From assembly GCA_020425885.1 (NCBI GenBank), contig JAGQRA010000117.1:1-5597 (forward strand): a DNA stretch of 5,597 nt, in the 5' to 3' direction. The stretch comes from Planctomycetota bacterium. GTDB lineage: Bacteria > Planctomycetota > UBA1135 > UBA2386. Below, piece by piece: positions 1-5,597 of this stretch. Position 1 is the stretch's first letter. Each line of letters starts with the position of its first letter. The notes beneath the pieces were generated by a model. It saw nothing but the letters and a program-made list of their open reading frames with translations, was not told the DNA's origin and did no database searches. Both the position numbers and the translations under genes were made by a program.

Positions 1-1285
1 CCATGATGCCCTGCAGCTCGGGGAACTCGCCGACCATCTCCGTCAGCAGGTCGGCCTTGGCGAGCAGCGCGGCACGATCGGCGGCGTCGGCGAGGCCGGC
101 CTCGCCGTGGCCGTTGGCGACCAGGTGCTCGCCGATGCTGCGCGCGATCCGACGCACGCGCTGCATGCGCTCGCCCTGCGAGCCGAGTCGGTTGTGGTAG
201 ACGACCTTGTCGAGCTTCGGGATGCGCGACTCGAGCGTGTGCTTCTGGTCCTGGTCGAAGAAGAAGCGGGCGTCGCTGAGGCGTGGCCGCACGACGCGCT
301 CGTTGCCGGCGGTGACCGCGCTCGGGTCCTGCGGTCGGATGTTGCTGACGACGAGGAACCGGTTCGACAGCCTGCCCGCAGCATCCAACAGCGGGAAGTA
401 CTTCTGGTTCTGCTTCATCGTCAGGATCAGGCACTCCTGCGGCACGACCAGGAACTCGGCGTCGAAGCTGCAGGTCAGCACGTTCGGCAGCTCGACCAGC
501 GCGGTGACCTCGTCGAGCAGTTCGTCGTCCTCGATCGCGGTGAGGCCGGCGGCGCCGGCGCGTTCGGCGAGCTGGCGTTCGATCTCGGCGCGGCGTTCGG
601 CGAACGAGGCGATGACGGCGGCCTCGCGCAGCTCCTGCTCGTAGCTGTCGGCAGCGGTGATCGCCGTCACCTGCTGTCGGGCCTCGAAGCGATGGCCCTG
701 GGTCTCGCGGCCGGCCTGCAGGCTCAGCGCCCGGACCGGCACGACCTCGCTGCCGTGCAGCGCGACCAGGCGGTGGGCGGGGCGCACGAACTTGACCGGG
801 GTCCAGCCGTCCGCCTCCTGGTAGGTCATGACCTTCGGGATCGGCAGCTTCTGCAGCGTCAGCTCGAGCGCCGTCTGCAGCCCCGCCTGCAGCGTCGCGC
901 CCGGCTCGGTCGTGTCGAGCCAGAGCGTGTCCTTCTTGCCGTCCGAGGCCTGGCGCAGCTGCGGCACGACGCCGGGGTCGGCACCGATCGCGGCCAGCTT
1001 CTTCAACAGCACCGGGGTGGCGTTACCGTCGGCATCGAGGCCGATCGCGACCGGGACGAGCTTCTGCTCGGCCGCCCGATCGGGCGCCCGTTCGCGGACG
1101 TCGGTCACGTGCACGGCGAGTCGCCGCGGCGTCGCGAACGGCGTGATCGCGGCATCCTCGGCGGCGAGTCCCTGATCGATCAGGCTCCGCGCCAGCACGT
1201 TCGCGAAGGATGTGCCGAGCTGCCTGAGCGCCTTCGGCGGCAGCTCCTCGACGAACAGTTCGACCAGCAGACTCTTGGTGCTCAT
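1..1285 (-). CDS. glyS: Glycyl-tRNA synthetase beta subunit, N-terminal 428 codons (runs off left edge)
   Basis: In the bacterial alpha2-beta2 enzyme, GlyS partners with GlyQ in the cytoplasm to charge tRNA-Gly with glycine; the beta subunit supplies most of the tRNA recognition. Family landmarks run in the expected order: VELFVEELPPKAL at residues 8-20, FATPRRLAV at 50-58, LPIPKVM at 147-153, FVRPAHRLVALHG at 166-178, GHRF at 197-200, MKQNQKYFP at 290-298, GNERVVRPRLSDARFFF at 327-343 and EMVGEFPELQGIM at 416-428. These match what I recall of E. coli GlyS (about 690 residues), so roughly 260 C-terminal residues lie outside the window. The ATG at 1285 gives an N-terminus aligned with E. coli GlyS, so I chose it over an in-frame TTG nine bases upstream. 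No Shine-Dalgarno sequence is visible. The frame is open throughout. One local divergence is VPVAIGLDADG at 77-87, where E. coli has a GP-containing stretch followed by AFDAEG. No glyQ lies directly upstream. The identification is very secure. Confidence 0.96.
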   Translation of the reverse strand, partial: MSTKSLLVELFVEELPPKALRQLGTSFANVLARSLIDQGLAAEDAAITPFATPRRLAVHVTDVRERAPDRAAEQKLVPVAIGLDADGNATPVLLKKLAAIGADPGVVPQLRQASDGKKDTLWLDTTEPGATLQAGLQTALELTLQKLPIPKVMTYQEADGWTPVKFVRPAHRLVALHGSEVVPVRALSLQAGRETQGHRFEARQQVTAITAADSYEQELREAAVIASFAERRAEIERQLAERAGAAGLTAIEDDELLDEVTALVELPNVLTCSFDAEFLVVPQECLILTMKQNQKYFPLLDAAGRLSNRFLVVSNIRPQDPSAVTAGNERVVRPRLSDARFFFDQDQKHTLESRIPKLDKVVYHNRLGSQGERMQRVRRIARSIGEHLVANGHGEAGLADAADRAALLAKADLLTEMVGEFPELQGIM

Positions 1286-1300
1286 GGGGTGCAAGGGCGA

Positions 1301-1317
1301 GGATCCTACGCGGATCC
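1301..1317. repeat. Perfect 6-bp inverted repeat just upstream of glyS
   Basis: GGATCC-TACGC-GGATCC forms a six-base-pair stem with a five-base loop. Because GGATCC is itself palindromic, the two copies are also a direct repeat with an 11-base period, about one helical turn, which would suit a dimeric DNA-binding protein. The element ends 15 bases before the glyS start codon, where a ribosome binding site would normally lie, and it overlaps the candidate -10 box. Whether it acts in DNA, in RNA or not at all cannot be told from sequence. Confidence 0.4.
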
Positions 1318-1331
1318 GGGGTGTCGCTGAA
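1303..1331 (-). promoter_or_regulatory. Weak sigma70-like promoter candidate for glyS
   Basis: Read on the minus strand, TTCAGC (1331-1326) and TAGGAT (1308-1303) lie exactly 17 bases apart. They match 3 of 6 and 4 of 6 consensus positions. Transcription would start near 1296, leaving a leader of about ten bases before the ATG at 1285. In DNA this GC-rich such a match can arise by chance, and planctomycete promoters are poorly defined, so this is only a candidate. The -10 element overlaps the hairpin at 1301-1317. Confidence 0.22.
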
Positions 1332-1631
1332 GGATCGTCCTCGCTGCGCGCGCCGAGCGATGGGTGGCCTGCCCGTCGTGGGGTCGGCGGCCCGCCGACG
1401 CGTGGGTCGTGCCTGACCGCCAGGCGGAGGCGTGGGCCCCGGCGCCCCCGGCGTGCTACCGCGCCCGCTCGAGCGCGTCGTCGAGCGTGCGCACCAGCTC
1501 GGTGCGATCGAACGCATGCGGCTGGTTGGTGTTGGGCTGCACAGACGGTGAAGGTGCGGAGGAACGTGGATCTCGCCATGGTTCGTCTGCGGTCGTGGCC
1601 GCGCGTCTTGCCGATGCCGGCCGCGAGACCG

Positions 1632-2849
1632 TCACTGCAGGATCCAGGACAGGCAGTTGCTCATCGTCGTGCCGAGCGGCGGGCAGAGCCCGATACACTG
1701 CGACGACATCGGCACTCCGGCGAGCGACGGGTTCGAGGGCAGCGGCAGCAGGAACGTCGTCGTCCCGGTGCAGCCGGTGCCGGCAGTAGTGATGTTCATG
1801 CCCAGCGTCACCGCGGTGGCGTTGAGGTTGACGAGCGGCGGGGCGCACAGCGGCGGAAACGCGCTGCCGCCGCCGGTGCACGCGCCGAAGCTGATCACGC
1901 ACCACGCCGGCATGCTGGTCGGGGTCTGGTCGAGACCGAGCTGCAGCGTCGTGCCGAGCAGCGGCGCGTTGCGCAGCAAGTGCACCATCGGGCACGCCGG
2001 GCAGGTTCCGTTCGCGCACGGCGTGCCGCTCGGCGTCGCGCCGCCCCACTTGATGGCGAGGTCGGTATAGGGCTCGGTGACCGGCGCGGCCTGGATGCAG
2101 CAGGTGCCGGGGATCAGGTTCACCACCGGACCGGCCGCCACGGTGTAGGTCCAGCGGAACGTGCCGCGCCCGTTCGTCCAGTAGATCGCCGCGTTACCCG
2201 CGTCGACCGCGAGGCCCGTGATGAGGTTGGGACCGTTGAAGCAGTCCTGTACGGCGAACGACGCGAACCATGCACCGGGCGTCGCGATCGGCGCGACGTA
2301 GATCGTTCCGGAGCCGACGCCGAAGTTGCTCGTGCTGTAGAAGACGAGCCCGCGCAGCTCGTCGATGCCGATCGCAGTCGTCACCGTCGGACCCGCGCCG
2401 GGAAGGAGCCCGGTGTTGTGGCTGGCCACGAACGCGAGCCCGCAGTTGTTCTGGCTGCGCGTGATGATGCCGTTGCTGTCGATCGTCCATAGCTCGTTGA
2501 GCGCATCGTGGAGGTCGAGGCCGGTCGCCTGCGAGCCGGGCGAGCGCGGGCACTGAACGGGGCCGCAGCTCGGGGTGCAGGTGGTGAGATCCTGCTTCGT
2601 CAGCAGCGTGCCGGTCGTCGCCCACGCGGAGTTGGTCGCCGAGTCCCAGGTCGTACCGCCGGGCCAGTAGTTCAATGTGTTCGGCGGCAGCACGGTCGTG
2701 CAGCTTCCCAGCGGCGTGCAGCTGCCATGTACGCTCTGGTGGAGCATCGGCGTGCCGGAAAGCGGAGCGAGGGTGATGGCGAGGAGGTTCGGCGGCGTCT
2801 GGGCGACGGCGGCAGCAGCGAACAGAATGGCAGGGAGGAGTTGGCGCAT
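1632..2849 (-). CDS. Secreted cysteine-rich protein with propeller-like repeats and planctomycete-type C-terminal domain
   Basis: I do not recognise a named family, and no enzymatic motif is visible. The 405-residue product begins with a short Sec signal peptide: an R2 n-region, a hydrophobic core of LLPAILFAAAAV and a likely cut after AVA at residue 16. Propeller-like strands recur near residues 64-88, 108-131, 158-185, 210-235 and 261-270, about 45-50 residues apart, with phrases such as TGLDLHDALNELWTID, IGIDELRGLVFYST and TGLAVDAGNAAIYWT. This suggests blades of the NHL/YWTD type. From about residue 290 a C-terminal domain (NAPLLGTTLQLGL ... FLLPLPSNPSLAGVP ... Q) resembles one I associate with many exported planctomycete proteins. 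There are 19 cysteines, including PCANGTCPACP at 277-287 and CC at 250-251, which fits disulfide bonding outside the cytoplasm. The ATG at 2849 is chosen because the signal peptide starts there; no Shine-Dalgarno is seen. The frame is complete and intact. It is divergent from the lipoprotein gene at 3164. Confidence 0.88.
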   Translation of the reverse strand: MRQLLPAILFAAAAVAQTPPNLLAITLAPLSGTPMLHQSVHGSCTPLGSCTTVLPPNTLNYWPGGTTWDSATNSAWATTGTLLTKQDLTTCTPSCGPVQCPRSPGSQATGLDLHDALNELWTIDSNGIITRSQNNCGLAFVASHNTGLLPGAGPTVTTAIGIDELRGLVFYSTSNFGVGSGTIYVAPIATPGAWFASFAVQDCFNGPNLITGLAVDAGNAAIYWTNGRGTFRWTYTVAAGPVVNLIPGTCCIQAAPVTEPYTDLAIKWGGATPSGTPCANGTCPACPMVHLLRNAPLLGTTLQLGLDQTPTSMPAWCVISFGACTGGGSAFPPLCAPPLVNLNATAVTLGMNITTAGTGCTGTTTFLLPLPSNPSLAGVPMSSQCIGLCPPLGTTMSNCLSWILQ

Positions 2850-2867
2850 GGCGGTGTTCGGGTAGGA

Positions 2868-2884
2868 ACCGGCGGCGTGCCGGT
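2868..2884. repeat. Perfect 6-bp inverted repeat upstream of the secreted-protein gene
   Basis: ACCGGC-GGCGT-GCCGGT gives a six-base-pair stem with a five-base loop, ending 18 bases upstream of the ATG at 2849. Its geometry (6-5-6) and distance to the start are close to those of the inverted repeat ahead of glyS, although the sequences differ. It may be a leader hairpin, an operator or chance in GC-rich DNA. Confidence 0.35.
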
Positions 2885-2965
2885 CGGCATGGAAGAACCG
2901 AAACTCCCGTCGCGCACGACCAATGGCGCGGTACCGACGAACCGCCGGGTGCCGGATCCCGCCTT

Positions 2966-2979
2966 GGTTACGCGGTTAC
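2966..2979. repeat. Tandem GGTTAC hexamer repeat in the divergent intergenic region
   Basis: GGTTAC-GC-GGTTAC places two identical hexamers eight bases apart, in one of the few AT-containing spots of this region. It lies 117 bases from the secreted-protein start and 185 bases from the lipoprotein start. Short tandem hexamers in a divergent promoter region can be binding sites for a regulator, but this is inference from position only. Confidence 0.3.
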
Positions 2980-3163
2980 ATGAGCTCGCACCGCAGTGAA
3001 CCGGCGCGACTGCGACCTGCGGCCATGACTCACATCCGGCGGCAGCCGGTATCCATGTCGGCAGATGCCAGCTACGGTACTGCCGCCCGTTCGATGCGCC
3101 ACCGGTGCCGCTGCCCCGGGAGGCCGGCGCCGACCCGTTCCTCATGCCGCGATCCACCATCCG

Positions 3164-5597
3164 ATGACGTCCTCCATCCTCGTTGCGGCTCCTGCCTGGC
3201 GGCGGATCGCCTTGCTGTCAGCACTCCTCGTCGGCGCTGCGAGCTGTGGTTTCGGATCGGCCGGGTTCGCGGCCGCGCTGGGTGGCGGCAGCGGCACCGC
3301 CAACGCGCCCTCGACTCCTGCCGGTCTGTCGGTCCTGGACCCCAAGACCTCCCCGGCTCGGATCCTCGTCGTCTTGAGCGACGCCGAGGGCGATGCCGCG
3401 ACGATCGAGTTCAGCTACGTGGTCGGCGGCGTCGAGCGGCCGATCTCCGCGATGGCCGCCAACCCCGTGGTCCTCGCCACCTCGAGCGACGGCGTCGCTC
3501 ACCAACTGGAATGGGACTTCGCCGGCGAGCCAGGCCTCGGGCCGCAGTTCGTTCCCGAGGTGACCGTCGTTGGTCGCATTCGCGGTGGTCTGACCCAGAC
3601 CACCGTCGTCGGCCTCGGCAACGATGCACCCGACATCGACAACGTGAGAGCGCCGCAGCAGGAGATCACCGGCGTCGTTCCGGTCGACTTCGCGGTGCGC
3701 GATACGTCAGGCGATACCGTCGACGTGTTCGTCGAGTTCTTCGATGAAGCCGATCCGGGCGCGGGCTGGCGACCGGCGCGGCCGGCAGGCGGTGCGGGGC
3801 AGGTCGCCGGGCCGGCGTTCCGCGGTGTGGTCGCGCCGCCCGACGGGGTCGAACTGACGTTCTTCTGGGACACCGACTCGCGCGATGCGAACCACAACGC
3901 GGTCGGCGACCTCGTCGATCGCGAAAGCGACGTGCGACTGCGGTTCCGACCCGAGGACGGCTTCGCCGTCGGTCTGGCCGTCGAGAGCGGCAGCTTCCGT
4001 GTCGACAACAACGATGCGCCGGTGATGGAGGTCGGCGCCGCATTCGTCTCGACCTCGGACGATGACCGCGGTGTTCCGATCCCCTTCAACGTGATCGACC
4101 CGGAGAGCGATCAGGTCCGGATCATGTTCCAGTGGCGCCGCGAGAGCGAGGCCGCCTTCCCCCCGCTGGGCACGAACGATCCTGCCGAGCTGCTGCTGCG
4201 GATGCAGGATCCGGCCTTCATTCGCGACAAGCACATCTGCACGGAGTTCCCTGCCTTCGCCCGCGGCGCGGCGGTGCCGGTCGACGACACCAGGGTCCGC
4301 CTGCCCGAGCTGCTGCTCGGCGAGTCGAGCGTCCTGGCCGACGGTGTGGCTGCCAGGGAGCTCGAGCTGCTGCGCCCGCAACCGCCCGCTGGCCTGGCCG
4401 CGACATGGGGACAGCCGTCTCGACTCGCGATGCCGATCGCGGCCGTGCCGCTCGATCAGGGCTTGACCGCGCTCGTCCTCGACAGCGTGGCCGGCGGGGC
4501 GAGTCTGCTCGAGATCGAACTCGCGACCGGTGAGCTGCTGCGAACGGTGGCCAGCGGCCTGCCCGGCGTGCCGACCGCGCTGGCCCTGCAGCGGGACGGC
4601 GAGTCTGCCCTGGTTGCCACCGACTCCGGCGGCTGGCAGCTGATCCGGGTGCCGCTCGACGGCGGCGCGACGACGACGCTGATCGCCGCCGGTGCCGGCG
4701 GCGCGTCGCAGCCGACCGGGCGCCTGCGCGACGTGCTGGCCCTCGGGCGCGATGCGGCGTTGGCGACTTCGGGTGACGCGGTTTGGCGGCTCGACTGGAG
4801 CGCGGCGCCCGGATCGATCGTCCGTCTTCGCGGCAGCATGCAGGAGCCATGGGGGCTCGCCTTGGACCCGGCCGCACCGGGCCGTGTGCTCGTTGCCGAT
4901 CGGGGCGCCGATGCGATCCGAACGCTCGACCTCAGCAACGGCGCCACCGGGCTCCTGCCGGCGGTCCGTCAGGGTGGCGGCACCGCCTTGCCGGCGCCGA
5001 CCTCGATCGCTGCCGACGGCGGTCGTCTCCTGGTGCTGTGCGACTCGTCCACCTCGGTGCGCGAGATCTGCGGGCTCGATCTCGGGCACGGACTCGATCT
5101 CGGACCGGGAAGCACCGACGCGAACGTCCACCCGCTGGGGTTCGTCGCCGCCGATGCCGCGTCGGTCGCCGCCGGCTCATCGGGTCTCCTGCTCGTCACC
5201 AGCCCGACGGCCGCCGATCTCGTCGCCGGGGGCGGGATCGAGCAGCGGCGCGAATTGCTGGCCTTCGATACGACGACGATGACGGCGACGGTTGCGCGTT
5301 CGTTCTCACCTGCCGTCCGGCAGCAGCAGTCGTGGCGGATCCGGCGTGGCGGTTCGTTCTTCGTGCCGGTCCAAGGCAGCCCCGAAGGTACCCGCGGTCG
5401 TATCGTCTGGAACAGCAGCGACGCCGGTGTCGGCGACCGGGTGCTGATCAGGGCGACTGCCATGGACACCGAGACGAGGGTCGGACAGGAGACGTCGGTG
5501 TCGAAGACCGTCGAGAACATGGAGATCCTGGCCATCGCGATGCCCGGCTGGCACCAGTCACTGGCGGTCGCCGACTTCGCTGGCGACCGCGACCTCG
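3164..5597 (+). CDS. Large predicted lipoprotein: beta-sandwich modules, beta-propeller and FG-GAP-like start (runs off right edge)
   Basis: No named gene is recognised. The frame is open for 811 codons to the window end. The N-terminus has an arginine pair, a hydrophobic core (IALLSALLVGAAS) and Cys28 in a loose lipobox (AASC), followed by a Gly/Ala-rich linker, suggesting a lipid-anchored envelope protein. Three related beta-sandwich modules begin at N47-AP, N153-DAP and N283-DAP. Each has an acidic strand phrase (LSDAEGDAATIEF, VRDTSGDTVDVFVEF, VIDPESDQVRIMFQW) and a later W-D/N (W117, W235, W749). Between the halves of module three lie about six propeller-like blades starting near residues 434, 469, 521, 560, 610 and 655. 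The clearest is NHL-like: PWGLALD at 562-568, followed by VLVADRGADAIRTLDL. The last residues, LAVADFAGDRDL (800-811), look like the start of an FG-GAP/VCBS repeat, so a longer repeat region probably follows. The ATG at 3164 is chosen for the signal sequence; no Shine-Dalgarno is seen. Surface binding or adhesion is possible but unproven. Confidence 0.87.
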   Translation, partial: MTSSILVAAPAWRRIALLSALLVGAASCGFGSAGFAAALGGGSGTANAPSTPAGLSVLDPKTSPARILVVLSDAEGDAATIEFSYVVGGVERPISAMAANPVVLATSSDGVAHQLEWDFAGEPGLGPQFVPEVTVVGRIRGGLTQTTVVGLGNDAPDIDNVRAPQQEITGVVPVDFAVRDTSGDTVDVFVEFFDEADPGAGWRPARPAGGAGQVAGPAFRGVVAPPDGVELTFFWDTDSRDANHNAVGDLVDRESDVRLRFRPEDGFAVGLAVESGSFRVDNNDAPVMEVGAAFVSTSDDDRGVPIPFNVIDPESDQVRIMFQWRRESEAAFPPLGTNDPAELLLRMQDPAFIRDKHICTEFPAFARGAAVPVDDTRVRLPELLLGESSVLADGVAARELELLRPQPPAGLAATWGQPSRLAMPIAAVPLDQGLTALVLDSVAGGASLLEIELATGELLRTVASGLPGVPTALALQRDGESALVATDSGGWQLIRVPLDGGATTTLIAAGAGGASQPTGRLRDVLALGRDAALATSGDAVWRLDWSAAPGSIVRLRGSMQEPWGLALDPAAPGRVLVADRGADAIRTLDLSNGATGLLPAVRQGGGTALPAPTSIAADGGRLLVLCDSSTSVREICGLDLGHGLDLGPGSTDANVHPLGFVAADAASVAAGSSGLLLVTSPTAADLVAGGGIEQRRELLAFDTTTMTATVARSFSPAVRQQQSWRIRRGGSFFVPVQGSPEGTRGRIVWNSSDAGVGDRVLIRATAMDTETRVGQETSVSKTVENMEILAIAMPGWHQSLAVADFAGDRDL

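Larger units (their letters stand above)
1286..1631. other. Spacer between the secreted-protein gene and glyS, no convincing gene
   Basis: This 346-base stretch separates the stop of the secreted-protein gene from the glyS start on the same strand. I find no tRNA, no T-box-like element and no U-tract terminator. Near 1590-1631 a weak, interrupted stem could form (CGGTC with GACCG, plus GGCCG with CGGCC), but it lacks a T run. The only coding hint is a 28-codon minus-strand frame at 1456-1542, which could begin at a GTG and ends in a helix-like TELVRTLDDALERAR followed by TAG. It has no ribosome binding site. The gap is long enough that glyS probably has its own promoter rather than being read only from the upstream gene. 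Confidence 0.6.
2850..3163. other. Divergent intergenic region between the two exported-protein genes
   Basis: These 314 bases lie between the start codons of the minus-strand secreted protein (2849) and the plus-strand lipoprotein (3164), so they should carry promoters for both. I see no clear -35/-10 pair on either strand. Reading frames crossing the region are arginine-rich and low-complexity, as expected for noncoding frames of GC-rich DNA, and no RNA gene is evident. The notable elements are a perfect hairpin at 2868-2884 and a tandem GGTTAC repeat at 2966-2979. A GGGAGG at about 3119-3124 is purine-rich but lies some 40 bases before the lipoprotein start, too far to be its ribosome binding site. 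Confidence 0.6.

Noticed and set aside
107..1330. A 407-codon open frame on the plus strand opposite glyS
   Set aside because: It shares codon boundaries with glyS on the opposite strand, is rich in Arg, Asp, Gln and His with no recognisable domain, and the minus strand clearly encodes GlyS. It is a shadow of GC-rich codon use.
1590..1631. Possible terminator stem after the secreted-protein gene (CGGTC...GACCG)
   Set aside because: The stem is interrupted by an unequal internal loop and has no T run after it.
1286..1631. T-box or tRNA-like regulator upstream of glyS
   Set aside because: No T-box consensus, tRNA-like cloverleaf or terminator/antiterminator pair can be seen, and T-boxes are mainly found in Firmicutes and Actinobacteria.
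1212..2492. A 426-codon plus-strand open frame crossing the spacer and the secreted-protein gene
   Set aside because: The translation is arginine-rich and repetitive, and it overlaps the secreted-protein gene, whose frame has a signal peptide and regular repeats.
2923..3747. A 274-codon plus-strand open frame starting in the divergent intergenic region
   Set aside because: It overlaps the lipoprotein gene in another frame, is very arginine-rich and has no signal or motif.
3707..5131. A 474-codon minus-strand open frame opposite the lipoprotein gene
   Set aside because: Its composition is typical of an antisense frame (Arg, Gln, Glu, Asp, His), and the opposite strand has an uninterrupted frame with export signal and repeated modules.
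1..5597. Mobile element, CRISPR array or defence system
   Set aside because: There are no transposase or nuclease motifs, no terminal inverted repeats with target duplications, and no regularly spaced direct repeats beyond the short hexamers noted.

Overview
The window is GC-rich, tightly coding bacterial DNA with three protein genes, two of them cut by the window edges. A Planctomycetota origin is the best guess. It rests on the style of the two exported proteins: one ends in a 'LPLPSNPSLAG...Q' type C-terminal domain, and the other combines NDAP/WD beta-sandwich modules with an FG-GAP-like start. Both styles are common in marine planctomycetes of the Poly30/Pla163 kind. This assignment comes from memory of family style, not from a database search.

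Layout. Positions 1-1285 (minus strand) hold the first 428 codons of glyS, the glycyl-tRNA synthetase beta subunit, whose C-terminal part lies beyond the left edge. Positions 1286-1631 are a gene-poor spacer with a small perfect hairpin and a weak promoter-like pair just ahead of glyS. Positions 1632-2849 (minus strand) encode a 405-residue secreted, cysteine-rich protein with propeller-like repeats. Positions 2850-3163 are a divergent intergenic region with a second small hairpin and a tandem GGTTAC repeat. From 3164 to the right edge (plus strand) runs the first 811 codons of a large predicted lipoprotein with three beta-sandwich modules, a beta-propeller and the beginning of an FG-GAP-like repeat.

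How the genes relate. glyS is a housekeeping translation gene with no visible functional link to its neighbours. The two exported proteins are transcribed away from each other from a shared 314-base region. Both are built from propeller-type repeats, so they may both act at the cell surface or outside the cell, but no catalytic motif is visible in either and no function can be assigned. The most striking structural point is that the propeller of the lipoprotein appears to be inserted into its third beta-sandwich module. I see no CRISPR array, transposon, tRNA, rRNA or defence system.
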